Shown here: positions 35,464 to 45,953 of the stretch, one piece after another
How the letters are laid out: the number at the start of each line of letters is the position of its first letter
How positions within the stretch are numbered: position 1 is the stretch's first letter
Assembly: GCA_905478335.1 (NCBI GenBank)
Contig: CAJQIC010000033.1
Location: 1-58,555 of the forward strand
Source: an uncultured Bacteroidia bacterium
GTDB lineage: Bacteria > Bacteroidota > Bacteroidia > NS11-12g > UBA9320
Reading direction: 5' to 3'
Length of the DNA stretch: 58,555 nt
Made by a program: the position numbers and the translations under genes
Notes under the pieces: generated by a model
The model's input: only the letters and a program-made list of their open reading frames with translations
What the model was told of the DNA's origin: nothing
The model's database searches: none

Positions 35464-37559
35464 ACGTTAAAAAAGACATATTGTGGCGTGTGTTGGTCAG
35501 CATTTTAATGTTGACCATTCTTGGTGGGGCAATCGTTTATTCTATTGTTCGAGTTCAATACGCAGAAGGAGATGAATGGCGGGCCATTGGTGACAGTCTA
35601 CACGTACGCCATCAGCAAATTCCAGCGGTTAGAGGCAGCATATACTCCGATGACGGAAGCCTATTAGCCACTTCGGTGCCCATTTACAAAATCAGCATTG
35701 ATTTCTCCGTCATTCACGAACACCATCGCGATTCGTTTAAGCGTTACCAATCGCTTTTGGCAGCCAGCATGAGCAAGGTGTTAAAAAACCGCACTGAGCA
35801 GGAATATGTAGCCCTTATTCAAGAAGGATATCGGAAAAAAAGAAAATACGTCACGGTAATACGAAACGCTAGTTTCATCCAATCAAAATCGATAAAGTCT
35901 CTGCCAATTTTCAGCTCCGGCAGGTACAAAGGAGGCATCTTACTGGAAGAGAGAACCATCCGCAAAAAGCCTTATTACGGTTTGATGCATAGAACCATTG
36001 GTTTTATAAACGAAAACCATAAAGGTGCGGGCATTGAAGCCAGCTTCGACGAAATTTTGACCGGGAAAGACGGAAAGTTGGTGGTTCGAAGGCTGACGGG
36101 AGGTAACTACAGACCACTTGAGAACGACATGAAAATCAGCGCTCAAGATGGTAAAGATGTTTTCACCACTGTAGATATCCATCTACAAGATATGGTTCAT
36201 GAAGCCCTGAGCAAAGGCATCCTTAACAACGAAGCAGAATATGGGACGGCTGTTTTACTCGAAGTTAAAACAGGTCAAATAAAAGCAATCGCAAACATCG
36301 ACAACACCGAAGATGGTTTGACCGAACGATTTAATCACGCTATCGGAACGGGTTACGAACCTGGCAGTACCATTAAGTTGGTCTCGGCTATTGCAGCACT
36401 TGAGAATGACGATATTGAGATTGACGATTCTGTAAGGGTTTATAAAGGAAAATACAAATTCTTCGAAAATGACAGCATAGAAGATAGTGGCCACACCAAA
36501 GTCGACAACTTGACTTATCAGCAAGTATTCGAGCAATCTTCTAACGTTGGTATTTCTACAATCGCATTTAAAGGTTTTAGGAATGATCCAGATGAATTCA
36601 TCGCATATTTTGACCAATTACGACTTACTGAACCCTTGCAAACAGGCATCAAAGGAGAAGTCATCCCCACCATACTGCGCCCAGGGAAACAAGGTTGGTC
36701 CGGAATGGCAATCCCTTCACTATCAATCGGATACTCTGCAAAAATGAGCCCGTTACATGTGGCCATGTTGTACAACGCGGTTGCCAACAACGGTGTCATG
36801 ATGCGCCCTTACATCATATCAGGTACAGGCTCTTTTGGCAAAATTGAGACCGAAAATGAACCACACATTAATAACAAAAAGATATGTAGCGCGTCTACAC
36901 TCCAAGATGTTAAATCCATGCTAGAAGGTGTTGTGATACGTGGTACGGCATCTCAAAAACTTAAAAATCTAACATTCTCCGTTGCGGGCAAAACCGGAAC
37001 TTCAAGAATATCAGACGACGCCAAAGGCTACTCAAAAGACTATCACAGCAGTTTTGTTGGCTATTTCCCAGCAGACAATCCCAAATACACGCTAATCGTG
37101 TTAATCAGCCGGCCTTCAAAAGGACGCATTTACGGTTCTGCAGTTGCCTTGCCTGTTTTTAAAGAAATCGCGCTAAAGATATATGCCAATGCGGTGCATA
37201 GAAAGGTGGAACCACTTGACACGGCCCATCTGCCCAGTTTAGTCAGCGCCAAGTACAAATATGTAAAAGCTGCGTGCAAACAGCTAGATGTGCCTTACGA
37301 TATCGACGCGCGTAACCATGATTACGTTAGGCTAACGCCTGACAACGGCGAGCTGGTTGGAGACGTCGTTCCATTCGCAGATAACACCATGCCTGATGTA
37401 TCAGGATTTGGGCTTGCGTCTTGCCTTTACTTGTTCGAAAACAAGGGATACAAGATTCAGCATAAGGGATACGGAAAAGTATTCAAACAGTCACCATTGC
37501 CTGGCTCCAAGATGGCCAAAGGTAGAACCATTTACCTCGATTTAAGACCGAATCTATGA
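35460..37559 (+). CDS. ftsI: Septal penicillin-binding protein 3 with C-terminal PASTA domain
   Basis: 699-residue class B PBP that crosslinks septal peptidoglycan. Membrane anchor about 8-30, dimerisation domain with IPAVRGSIYSDDG, and a transpeptidase domain with S303-x-x-K306 (GSTIK), S360-S-N362 and K511-T-G513. A single PASTA-like domain closes the protein (MPDVSGFGLASCLYLFENKG), as in SpoVD-type PBPs. The start is TTG overlapping the ftsL stop as TTGA; the same frame has no nearby ATG. Confidence 0.95.
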   Translation: MNVKKDILWRVLVSILMLTILGGAIVYSIVRVQYAEGDEWRAIGDSLHVRHQQIPAVRGSIYSDDGSLLATSVPIYKISIDFSVIHEHHRDSFKRYQSLLAASMSKVLKNRTEQEYVALIQEGYRKKRKYVTVIRNASFIQSKSIKSLPIFSSGRYKGGILLEERTIRKKPYYGLMHRTIGFINENHKGAGIEASFDEILTGKDGKLVVRRLTGGNYRPLENDMKISAQDGKDVFTTVDIHLQDMVHEALSKGILNNEAEYGTAVLLEVKTGQIKAIANIDNTEDGLTERFNHAIGTGYEPGSTIKLVSAIAALENDDIEIDDSVRVYKGKYKFFENDSIEDSGHTKVDNLTYQQVFEQSSNVGISTIAFKGFRNDPDEFIAYFDQLRLTEPLQTGIKGEVIPTILRPGKQGWSGMAIPSLSIGYSAKMSPLHVAMLYNAVANNGVMMRPYIISGTGSFGKIETENEPHINNKKICSASTLQDVKSMLEGVVIRGTASQKLKNLTFSVAGKTGTSRISDDAKGYSKDYHSSFVGYFPADNPKYTLIVLISRPSKGRIYGSAVALPVFKEIALKIYANAVHRKVEPLDTAHLPSLVSAKYKYVKAACKQLDVPYDIDARNHDYVRLTPDNGELVGDVVPFADNTMPDVSGFGLASCLYLFENKGYKIQHKGYGKVFKQSPLPGSKMAKGRTIYLDLRPNL

Positions 37560-39016
37560 AGCGACTGATTGACATATTGCCTACAGATTATCCGTATACC
37601 CTTTCTGGCAACCCAGAAATTGAAATCGGAGAATTACACATAGACTCTCGTCAAATTAAACCATCAGATGTCTTTATCGCCATAAACGGCACCTTGGTTG
37701 ACGGACACCGTTTTATAGGGGCGGCAATCGAAAAAGGCGCTACGGTAGTGGTATGTGAAAACCTCCCAACACCACAACCCCAAGAGGTAACCTTTATTCA
37801 AACACAAAGCACCATCAACATGGTTGGTTTGCTTGCGTCAGCGTATTACGATCACCCGAGCAAAAAATTAAAACTTGTTGGCGTAACAGGCACCAATGGC
37901 AAAACGACGGTAGCCACTTTGTTGCACAAACTATACCTCAAGCTTGGGCACAAATCCGGACTATTAAGCACGGTAGAAAACCGCATAAACGACGAAGTAT
38001 ACGCTTCTACACATACTACACCCGGCGCCATCAATCTCAACAAGTTACTGGCGTTAATGGTGGACGAAGGCTGCTCGTACTGCTTCATGGAAGTGAGCTC
38101 GCATGCGATACACCAAAAAAGAATTGGTGGCTTGCGGTTTGAAATGGCGGCGTTCACCAATATTACCCACGACCATTTAGACTACCACAACACCTTTGCC
38201 GAGTACCGTGACGTAAAAAAGTCCTTATTCGATCAATTAGGCGCTAACGCCTTTGCCTTAACAAACAAGGACGACAAGAACGGAATGGTCATGGTGCAGA
38301 ATACCCAAGCAACCAAGTACACATACGCCCTTCACTCCTTCTCTGATTTTAAGGCCCGGATAATTGAACACGATTTTAATGGAATGCTCCTTGAGATTGA
38401 CCGGAAAGAAGCATGGTATTCTTTGGTGGGCAAATTCAATGCATACAACCTACTGACGGTATACGCTACAGCCTTTATTCTTGGCCAAGAATCTGAAAAA
38501 ATCATAACCGCACTTACCAGTTTAACTGCCGTAAGTGGCCGGTTCGAATACATCAAAGCGCCCAACAAAGTAGTTGGCGTCATTGATTACGCACATACAC
38601 CAGATGCACTGCAAAACGTGCTTGAAACCATTAACGCCATACGCTCTAAAAATGAGCAACTGATAACAGTGGTTGGTTGCGGAGGGAATAGAGACCACGA
38701 CAAAAGACCAATCATGGCTAAGGTGTCGACCGAATTGAGTGATAGAGTCATCCTCACTTCCGACAATCCTAGATCTGAAAACCCCGAAGCCATTTTAGCT
38801 GATATGCAAACAGGCATTCCGCCACAGCATTATAAAAAAGTTTTAAAAATAACGGATAGAGAACAGGCTATTCGTGCAGCCTTGAGCCTATCACAGCCAA
38901 ACGATATCATTTTGATTGCCGGAAAAGGTCACGAAACCTATCAGGAAATAAAGGGTGTAAAACACCCCTTCGACGATAAAGAAATATTCATCAAAAACGC
39001 CACTCAAATTTCATAA
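37556..39016 (+). CDS. murE: UDP-MurNAc-L-Ala-D-Glu:meso-DAP ligase
   Basis: 486 residues. ATP loop GVTGTNGKTTVATLL, UDP-binding region IDSRQIKPSDVFIAING, carbamylated-Lys region and the DNPRSENP motif that specifies meso-diaminopimelate over lysine. C-terminal GKGHETYQE. ATG overlaps the ftsI stop (ATGA). Supports DAP-type peptidoglycan, in agreement with Mpl at 10245. Confidence 0.96.
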   Translation: MKRLIDILPTDYPYTLSGNPEIEIGELHIDSRQIKPSDVFIAINGTLVDGHRFIGAAIEKGATVVVCENLPTPQPQEVTFIQTQSTINMVGLLASAYYDHPSKKLKLVGVTGTNGKTTVATLLHKLYLKLGHKSGLLSTVENRINDEVYASTHTTPGAINLNKLLALMVDEGCSYCFMEVSSHAIHQKRIGGLRFEMAAFTNITHDHLDYHNTFAEYRDVKKSLFDQLGANAFALTNKDDKNGMVMVQNTQATKYTYALHSFSDFKARIIEHDFNGMLLEIDRKEAWYSLVGKFNAYNLLTVYATAFILGQESEKIITALTSLTAVSGRFEYIKAPNKVVGVIDYAHTPDALQNVLETINAIRSKNEQLITVVGCGGNRDHDKRPIMAKVSTELSDRVILTSDNPRSENPEAILADMQTGIPPQHYKKVLKITDREQAIRAALSLSQPNDIILIAGKGHETYQEIKGVKHPFDDKEIFIKNATQIS

Positions 39017-39019
39017 GCT

Positions 39020-40279
39020 ATGTTGTATTATTTATTCCGCTACCTCGAAGAACATTTTAGTATGCCAGGCGCTGGCGTGTTTGAATTTAGCTCGTTCAGA
39101 GCAATTCTAGCCATCATCGTTTCACTGATGATCAGTTTGATTTTTGGCAAAACTTTGATTGAAAAACTGCGCAAAAAACAAGTTGGCGAAACAATTAGAG
39201 AGTTAGGACTAGAAGGTCAATCAGAGAAAAAAGGAACACCAACAATGGGTGGGCTCATCATTATTGCAGCCATTCTAATTCCAACCCTGCTTTTTGCCCG
39301 TTTACGAAATATTTATGTCATCCTAATGATTGTGACAACCGTTTGGCTCGGACTGATTGGTTTTGTCGACGACTACATAAAAGTATTTAAGAAAGACAAA
39401 GAAGGACTAGCAGGTAAGTTCAAAGTAGTTGGACAGCTTGGTTTAGGCCTTATCATCGGACTTGGGCTCTACTTCAATAATGAGGTAGTTGTGCGAGAAT
39501 TTGTCAATGAAAGTGTAGCGACTACAGAGCAAAAAGCTGCTGCAATTGAAAAATCCGTGAACGATGCGGGTGAAACGGTTTATGTCATTGACACTAAATC
39601 AACAGCCACCACGATTCCATTCGTAAAGAGTCACGAATTTGATTACGCAGATTTACTCTTCTTCCTGAGCAAAGAGCAAGCTAAAAAGTATGCATGGATC
39701 ATATATGTTCTGGTCGTCACCTTTATCATTATAGCCGTATCAAACGGCGCCAACCTAACAGACGGAATTGATGGCCTAGCAGCTGGCACAAGTGCGATTA
39801 TAGGATTGACACTGGCCGTGCTGGCCTACATATCGGGCAACGCCATTTTTGCCAAATACCTCAACGTAATGTTTATCCCGTTCCAAGGAGAGCTGGTCAT
39901 TTTTGGGGCTGCCTTTGTTGGTGCATGTATTGGTTTCTTATGGTACAACTCCTACCCCGCCCAAGTATTTATGGGCGATACAGGAAGCCTCGCATTAGGT
40001 GGCATCATTGCCGTGTTTGCCATCATGCTTAGAAAGGAATTATTGATTCCTATTCTGTGCGGAATCTTTTTGGCAGAGAACCTATCTGTAGTGCTTCAAG
40101 TAAGCTACTTCAAATACACCAAGAAACGTTATGGCGAAGGCCGCCGAATATTCAAAATGTCGCCGTTACACCACCACTATCAGAAACTAGGATACCCAGA
40201 ACCCAAGATTGTCACACGCTTTTGGATTGTCGGCATCATGCTCGCGGCATTAACCATTATCACTTTCAAACTAAGATAA
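39020..40279 (+). CDS. mraY: Phospho-MurNAc-pentapeptide translocase
   Basis: 419-residue polytopic membrane enzyme that makes lipid I. About ten membrane segments. Motifs: [28 protein letters not shown] (catalytic Asp pair), [16 protein letters not shown], and [15 protein letters not shown] loop of about 50 residues near 160-210 ([18 protein letters not shown]) is an insertion common in Bacteroidota MraY. Four bases follow murE. Confidence 0.97.
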   Translation: MLYYLFRYLEEHFSMPGAGVFEFSSFRAILAIIVSLMISLIFGKTLIEKLRKKQVGETIRELGLEGQSEKKGTPTMGGLIIIAAILIPTLLFARLRNIYVILMIVTTVWLGLIGFVDDYIKVFKKDKEGLAGKFKVVGQLGLGLIIGLGLYFNNEVVVREFVNESVATTEQKAAAIEKSVNDAGETVYVIDTKSTATTIPFVKSHEFDYADLLFFLSKEQAKKYAWIIYVLVVTFIIIAVSNGANLTDGIDGLAAGTSAIIGLTLAVLAYISGNAIFAKYLNVMFIPFQGELVIFGAAFVGACIGFLWYNSYPAQVFMGDTGSLALGGIIAVFAIMLRKELLIPILCGIFLAENLSVVLQVSYFKYTKKRYGEGRRIFKMSPLHHHYQKLGYPEPKIVTRFWIVGIMLAALTIITFKLR

Positions 40280-40280
40280 A

Positions 40281-41621
40281 TTGAGCCAAAGAACAGTCAT
40301 ATTAGGAGCAGGCGAAAGCGGGACAGGTGCGGCAATTTTAGCCAAGCATCTGAACCACGATGTCTTTGTTTCTGACTTTGGAAGTATTCAACCAAAGTAT
40401 GTGACTGAACTCACGGCGGCCGGAATTGCTTTCGAGCAAGGCAATCACACGGAAGATGACATACTGAATGCCGACTTAGCGGTTATTAGCCCGGGCATTC
40501 CAACCAAGGCCCCAATTGTTCAGAAGCTCTTAAATAAAGGCGTCAAGTTGATTTCAGAAATTGAGTTTGGAGCACAACATACCGATGCCACACTCATTGG
40601 GATAACAGGTACAAACGGAAAAACAACCACTACCCTACTGACACACCACTTGCTTAACAAGGCTGGATTATCTGTTGGTATTGCCGGCAACATCGGCACC
40701 AGTTTAGCCCGACAAGTCATTCAAGATAAACACACGCATTATGTAATTGAATTGAGCAGTTTCCAATTGGACTACATGTTTGACACCAAGCTTGACTATG
40801 CCGTTCTGTTAAACATCTCACCTGATCATTTAGACCGGTACAATACCTACCAAGACTACATCGATTCAAAATTCAGGATTACACAAAATCAGACCCAAAG
40901 CGACACATTTATTTACTGTGCCGATTCGGAACCAATAACCAACTACTTAAAACTAAATACCGTCCAAGCAAAGTCTATCCCATTTACCTGTCAAGGTGAA
41001 GTAGAAGAAGGTGCTTGGGCCGATCAAAACACATTTCACATTCTATTAAATCAACCAAAAATAAAATTCAAAATGGATTTAAATCAACTTACAATTAGTG
41101 GGAGACACAACACCTACAATTCAATGGCTGCCTCTATCGTCGCTAGCTCTTTGCTTATCCGAAACGAAGTGATTCGCGAAAGCTTGATGGACTTTAAGAA
41201 CATTGAACACCGATTAGAGTTTGTTACCGCTGTTAAAGGAGTAGACTACATCAACGACTCAAAAGCAACCAACGTAAATTCTGCTTGGTATGCGCTAGAA
41301 AGCATGCAAAAACCAGTGGTTTGGATTGCAGGAGGAATTGACAAAGGGAACGATTATGCCAGCTTAGTACCACTTGTAAAAGACAAAGTGCGCATTCTGA
41401 TTTGCCTTGGTAAAAACAACATTGCCTTGCACCAAGCCTTTTCAAAACATGTAGACATGATTATTAATGTAACCACAGCCAAAGAAGCTGTTCAGGTTGC
41501 CAATGGTATGGCATTTAAGAACGAAGCCGTTCTATTATCCCCTGCCTGCGCAAGTTTTGATCTTTTTGAAAGCTATGAAGATCGAGGAAGACAATTTAAA
41601 TACGAAGTCCGCAACTTATAG
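40281..41621 (+). CDS. murD: UDP-MurNAc-L-alanine:D-glutamate ligase
   Basis: 446 residues. N-terminal VILGAGESGTGAAILA, ATP loop GITGTNGKTTTTLLTHHLL, IELSSFQLDYM, and HRLEFVTAVKGVDYINDSKATN (substrate and Lys/His region), then ACASFDLFESYEDRG. TTG start at 40281 immediately after the mraY stop; no ATG fits the conserved N-terminus. ftsW follows after six bases. Confidence 0.96.
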   Translation: MSQRTVILGAGESGTGAAILAKHLNHDVFVSDFGSIQPKYVTELTAAGIAFEQGNHTEDDILNADLAVISPGIPTKAPIVQKLLNKGVKLISEIEFGAQHTDATLIGITGTNGKTTTTLLTHHLLNKAGLSVGIAGNIGTSLARQVIQDKHTHYVIELSSFQLDYMFDTKLDYAVLLNISPDHLDRYNTYQDYIDSKFRITQNQTQSDTFIYCADSEPITNYLKLNTVQAKSIPFTCQGEVEEGAWADQNTFHILLNQPKIKFKMDLNQLTISGRHNTYNSMAASIVASSLLIRNEVIRESLMDFKNIEHRLEFVTAVKGVDYINDSKATNVNSAWYALESMQKPVVWIAGGIDKGNDYASLVPLVKDKVRILICLGKNNIALHQAFSKHVDMIINVTTAKEAVQVANGMAFKNEAVLLSPACASFDLFESYEDRGRQFKYEVRNL

Positions 41622-41627
41622 CAGACA

Positions 41628-42791
41628 ATGATTAAGTGGATACGCAATAACATCAAAGGCGACCAGCTGATTTGGTTTGTCGTCATTTTGCTCTCCCTCT
41701 GGGGGGTGTTGGCTATTTACAGCTCAACATGTTCATTAGCGTACAAAATGCAAGGTGGCAACACGGAGTATTATTTAATAAAGCACGTCGGAATCTTACT
41801 AATGGGGTTATTTCTGATGTGGCTTACACATATGGTTGATTTTCAATACTACTCCCGACCAGCCAAATACCTGATATACCTTGCCATTATCTTGCTTATT
41901 TATACCTTGTTTTTTGGCAACGACTTAAACAACGCCAAAAGATCTATCACAATTCCGGGCATTGGATTATCCTTCCAATCTTCGGATTTTGCCAAGGTGG
42001 CATTGGTGATGTACATCGCTCAATTTTTATCCAAAAGACAAGAGGCCGTTGACGATTTTAAGAAGACATTTTTGCCCGTATTGGTTGTCATTGTCGTTGT
42101 ATGTGCCTTAATTGGAGTTGCGGATTTATCCACCGCTGCTGTCCTTTTCGCTACATCGATGCTGCTGCTTTTTATCGGCCGAATATCCGCCAAACATCTT
42201 TTTGCACTGTTTGGTACGGGCACAATAGTTATCGGCATTTTAATATTCGCCATACTCAAGTCTGACACTAATATTGGAAGAGTCGCCACCTGGAAATCGC
42301 GGATAGAAAACTACGTACAAGTGATGGGCGGTGACGAAACCGCAGAATCTTACCAAAACCAACAAGCCAATATCGCAATTGCCAATGGTGGACTTACCGG
42401 CAGAGGGCCAGGCAAAGGCGATCAAAGAAATTTTTTACCGCTAGCCTTTTCCGATTTCATTTACGCCATAATTCTGGAAGAATACGGACTCTTAGGCGGT
42501 CTTTTCGTCATGGGCTTATACCTAACCTTAATGTGGCGGGCTGTGCTCATTGTAGTGCATTCGCCCAAGGCTTTTGGTGCGCTACTGGCCATTGGGCTGT
42601 CTTTCACCCTGGTTATACAAGCCTTTATGAATATGGGTGTTGCAGTGCATTTGTTGCCAAATACAGGTTTGCCCTTACCATTCATAAGCATGGGTGGAAC
42701 CAGTCTGCTCTTTACCAGTTTGGCTATGGGTATCATATTAAGCGTAAGTCGTTTTTCGAATCAAAAAATAGAAACAGAAGATGAAGCCTAA
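41628..42791 (+). CDS. ftsW: Septal peptidoglycan glycosyltransferase FtsW
   Basis: 387-residue SEDS-family membrane protein, about ten membrane segments. It has the QSSDFAKVALVMYIA segment with the conserved Gln/Ser region, the QQANIAIANGGLTGRGPGKG loop, SDFIYAIILEEYGLLGG, and LPNTGLPLPFISMGGTSLL near the end. Works with the PBP at 35460. Overlaps murG by 11 bases. Confidence 0.96.
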   Translation: MIKWIRNNIKGDQLIWFVVILLSLWGVLAIYSSTCSLAYKMQGGNTEYYLIKHVGILLMGLFLMWLTHMVDFQYYSRPAKYLIYLAIILLIYTLFFGNDLNNAKRSITIPGIGLSFQSSDFAKVALVMYIAQFLSKRQEAVDDFKKTFLPVLVVIVVVCALIGVADLSTAAVLFATSMLLLFIGRISAKHLFALFGTGTIVIGILIFAILKSDTNIGRVATWKSRIENYVQVMGGDETAESYQNQQANIAIANGGLTGRGPGKGDQRNFLPLAFSDFIYAIILEEYGLLGGLFVMGLYLTLMWRAVLIVVHSPKAFGALLAIGLSFTLVIQAFMNMGVAVHLLPNTGLPLPFISMGGTSLLFTSLAMGIILSVSRFSNQKIETEDEA

Positions 42792-43860
42792 ATTGAGTTT
42801 TTTAATTTCGGGTGGAGGTACTGGCGGTCATATATTTCCGGCGATTGCCATCGGCAAAGCCCTTCAGGCCAGTTACCCTGATGCCCATATAAAATTTGTT
42901 GGGGCAAAAGATAAAATGGAGATGCAAAAAGTCCCAGAAGCAGGCTTCGACATTTCTGGCTTATGGATTAGCGGTATAGATAGAAAGTTAAGTATGCGGA
43001 ATTTTGTATTTCCTTTCAAACTGATATCTAGTATATTTAAATCGTATGGGATTATAAAAAAGAACAAGCCGGACGCTGTAATAGGTGTTGGCGGATTTGC
43101 CAGCGGACCTTTGTTGTTTGTTGCCAACTTGCTCAAAATTCCTACGCTGGTACAAGAACAAAACAGCTACCCAGGCATAACAAATAAATTACTGGCGAGT
43201 AAGGCAAACAAGATATGTGTTGCCTTTGATGGGATGGAGCGATTTTTTGCCAAAGACAAAATTGTTATTACAGGAAATCCAATTCGCGAACAACTGCTTA
43301 CTTGTCAAAAAACCAACGGACAAGCAAAAGCGCACTTTGAACTACAAGACGTGCCAACGATACTGATTATTGGAGGTAGTCTTGGCGCACGTACCATAAA
43401 TCAAGCCATAGAAAAAAACCTCAATCTGCTGCGTGAGCAAGGCGTTCAAATTCTATGGCAGACAGGTAAGTCATTCACCACAACCAAAGAGGTTTACGGA
43501 AAACAAACTGCCTTTATCACAGAAATGGACATGGCCTACAAAGCTGCAGATCTTGTCATATCAAGAGCCGGTGCTTCAAGTTTATCGGAATTAAGCGCCT
43601 TAGGGAAGGCGTGTATACTGGTGCCTAGTCCAAATGTTACAGAAGACCATCAAACCAAAAATGCGATGGCTTTGGTCAGCAAAAATGCCGCTGAAATTGT
43701 TAAAGATGCAAACGCAGAGCAAGATCTAATTCCAACAGCGTTAAACCTGATGGTTAACAAAACCAAGTTAGCAGAACTTGAGAAAAACATCCTTTCTCTG
43801 GGTCGGCCAAATGCGACGGATGCGATTATTAAAGAAATTGAAAAACTAATCGTCGATTGA
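42781..43860 (+). CDS. murG: Undecaprenyl-PP-MurNAc-pentapeptide GlcNAc transferase
   Basis: 359-residue peripheral membrane GT28 enzyme making lipid II. N-terminal loop ISGGGTGGHIFPAIAIG, second glycine loop GVGGFASGPLL, QEQNSYPGITNKLLA, and C-terminal IGGSLGARTINQA with SRAGASSLSELSALGKACIL for UDP-GlcNAc. Its stop overlaps the TTG of murC (TTGA). Confidence 0.97.
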   Translation: MKPKLSFLISGGGTGGHIFPAIAIGKALQASYPDAHIKFVGAKDKMEMQKVPEAGFDISGLWISGIDRKLSMRNFVFPFKLISSIFKSYGIIKKNKPDAVIGVGGFASGPLLFVANLLKIPTLVQEQNSYPGITNKLLASKANKICVAFDGMERFFAKDKIVITGNPIREQLLTCQKTNGQAKAHFELQDVPTILIIGGSLGARTINQAIEKNLNLLREQGVQILWQTGKSFTTTKEVYGKQTAFITEMDMAYKAADLVISRAGASSLSELSALGKACILVPSPNVTEDHQTKNAMALVSKNAAEIVKDANAEQDLIPTALNLMVNKTKLAELEKNILSLGRPNATDAIIKEIEKLIVD

Positions 43861-45230
43861 AGTTAAGTCAGATACATAGCGTCTTTTTTATTGGCATAGG
43901 TGGCATTGGCATGAGTGCCTTAGCCAGATATTTTCATGCTATAGGGAAAGAAGTATTTGGTTACGACAAAACGAAGACCCACATTACTGAGGCACTATCT
44001 GCCGAAGGAATATCCATAGCGTTTCAAGATGAAACGGATTGGGTTAACGCCAAACTTAAAGACACGAATAAGGAGGCGGTTCTAGTCATTTACACACCGG
44101 CTATTCCGCAAACGTCAGTAATAAAAAAGTATGTTTCTGACTCCGGTTATCACCTTATCAAAAGATCGGAGGCACTTGGCTTAATAACACAAAACACTAC
44201 GAATCTTTCTATTGCTGGCACCCATGGCAAAACAACCACATCTTGTTTGCTATCTCATATTTTAACTACAGCGCACATACCGCATGTGGCATTTTTAGGC
44301 GGGTTGGCCAGCAACTATAACAGTAATTACTGGAACAGCCTCGAAGAATCGGGGAACGGCATTAGTATAACTGAGGCCGATGAATTTGACCGATCCTTTC
44401 TCACCCTAAGACCAAAGTATGCCGGTATTACAAACATGGACGCCGACCACCTTGACATCTACGAAAAGAAGGAACACTTAACAGAATCCTTTGTTGCTTT
44501 TGGCGATTTGGTTGATGACAATGGTCAGCTGTTTGTGCAAGCAGACAATCAAAAACACTTTACAAAACCGATAACAACCTATGGCATTGAGCAGGGCCGA
44601 ATTAGTGGCCGCAATGTGCACATCCATGAATCGACCTTTGTGTTTGACCTCTATCTTGAAACCAACGTCTATAGACATTTAAAACTGGGTATTCCTGGAA
44701 AGCACAATGTTGAAAACGCAGTAGTGGCTGCAGCCATTGCCACTCAGGTTGGTGTTAACGAACAACAACTTCGTGTAGCCCTTGAAAGCTTTAAGGGTGT
44801 AAAACGTCGATTTGAATACATCGTTCAAACAGAAAACTTGGTTTACATTGATGACTATGCGCATCACCCGACGGAGTTAAATGCGATTATTTCAAGCGCC
44901 AGACAGCTATATCCGAACAAAAAACTAACAGGCATATTTCAGCCCCATTTATACACCCGCACAAGAGATTTTATGGCTGAATTCGCCAAGAGTCTTTCTG
45001 CCCTTGATGAGGTAATCTTGTTAGATATATACCCTGCACGCGAGTTACCAATAGAAGGTATTTCGAGCGCTGTATTGTTAGAACACATTACCACAAAAAA
45101 ATCCTTGGTATCCAAAACTGAGGTTGTGGAGACGATTAAAAAAAACACCCCAGAGGTATTACTAACACTGGGCGCCGGAGATATTGACACCCTAGTTCAA
45201 CCAATTAAATCAACCCTAATCGAAATATGA
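43857..45230 (+). CDS. murC: UDP-MurNAc:L-alanine ligase
   Basis: 457 residues. N-terminal IGIGGIGMSALARYFH is the MurC form, ATP loop SIAGTHGKTTTSCLLSH, EADEFDRSFLTLRPKYAGIT, and C-terminal DDYAHHPTELNAIISS with FQPHLYTRT. TTG start overlaps the murG stop. Unlike the dcw cluster of E. coli, no ddl gene lies between murC and ftsQ. Confidence 0.97.
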   Translation: MKLSQIHSVFFIGIGGIGMSALARYFHAIGKEVFGYDKTKTHITEALSAEGISIAFQDETDWVNAKLKDTNKEAVLVIYTPAIPQTSVIKKYVSDSGYHLIKRSEALGLITQNTTNLSIAGTHGKTTTSCLLSHILTTAHIPHVAFLGGLASNYNSNYWNSLEESGNGISITEADEFDRSFLTLRPKYAGITNMDADHLDIYEKKEHLTESFVAFGDLVDDNGQLFVQADNQKHFTKPITTYGIEQGRISGRNVHIHESTFVFDLYLETNVYRHLKLGIPGKHNVENAVVAAAIATQVGVNEQQLRVALESFKGVKRRFEYIVQTENLVYIDDYAHHPTELNAIISSARQLYPNKKLTGIFQPHLYTRTRDFMAEFAKSLSALDEVILLDIYPARELPIEGISSAVLLEHITTKKSLVSKTEVVETIKKNTPEVLLTLGAGDIDTLVQPIKSTLIEI

Positions 45231-45952
45231 AAAAGTTTTTGATTCGTTGGGTGGTACTGGGGCTGGGTATAATCGGCATCGTAGTTCTGTTCTTTATTTT
45301 CAAAAAAGACAGAACCAGTCAAATTTGTCAAGAATTTGAAGTTGAATTTAGAGACAATGCCACACCTTTTTTAACCAAGTCAGAAATTCAAGAATATCTT
45401 GTCAAAGACACCATCAAGTTTGTTGGCAAGCGTATTGATAAAATTGATTTAAGTAGGATTGAGTCTGCGTTGAACCTCAACCCATACATTCAAACAGCAG
45501 ACTGTTATATTAAAATGAATGGCCTTTTGGTCATTGACATTTTACAAAAAACACCCGTTTTACGGGTTATGCCTAACCAAAAATCGAGTTATTACCTTGA
45601 TCAAAACGGCGACCCGTTTCCTTTGTCTATGAGGTATACAGCCGACGTAAAAGTGGCTACTGGGTATATAACGCCAAGTTTGAACAGTAAACTGTACACA
45701 TTCACGTCGTATGTTAATCAGTCTCCCTTCTGGAACTCCCTTATTGAACAGATATTTGTCAGACCCAATGGTGATTTAATCTTCACTACCCAGATGGGTG
45801 GACACGAAGTAGTAGTGGGTGATAACGATAGGTTAAAACAGAAGCTTAAAAAACTTGAACAGTTTTACCAACGTGCATCAACTAACCTCGGTTGGGAAAA
45901 ATATCGAGAGATAAACCTGAAGTTTAAAGATCAAGTAATTTGTAAAAAGTAG
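45227..45952 (+). CDS. ftsQ: Cell division protein FtsQ
   Basis: 241-residue bitopic protein: membrane segment about 7-24 (WVVLGLGIIGIVVLFFIF), then a POTRA-like domain containing FLTKSEIQEYLVKD and IDLSRIESALNLNPYIQTADCYI, and a beta domain with LLVIDILQKTPVLRV and YYLDQNGDPFPLS. ATG overlaps the murC stop (ATGA) and ftsA follows after one base. Confidence 0.92.
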   Translation: MKKFLIRWVVLGLGIIGIVVLFFIFKKDRTSQICQEFEVEFRDNATPFLTKSEIQEYLVKDTIKFVGKRIDKIDLSRIESALNLNPYIQTADCYIKMNGLLVIDILQKTPVLRVMPNQKSSYYLDQNGDPFPLSMRYTADVKVATGYITPSLNSKLYTFTSYVNQSPFWNSLIEQIFVRPNGDLIFTTQMGGHEVVVGDNDRLKQKLKKLEQFYQRASTNLGWEKYREINLKFKDQVICKK

Positions 45953-45953
45953 C

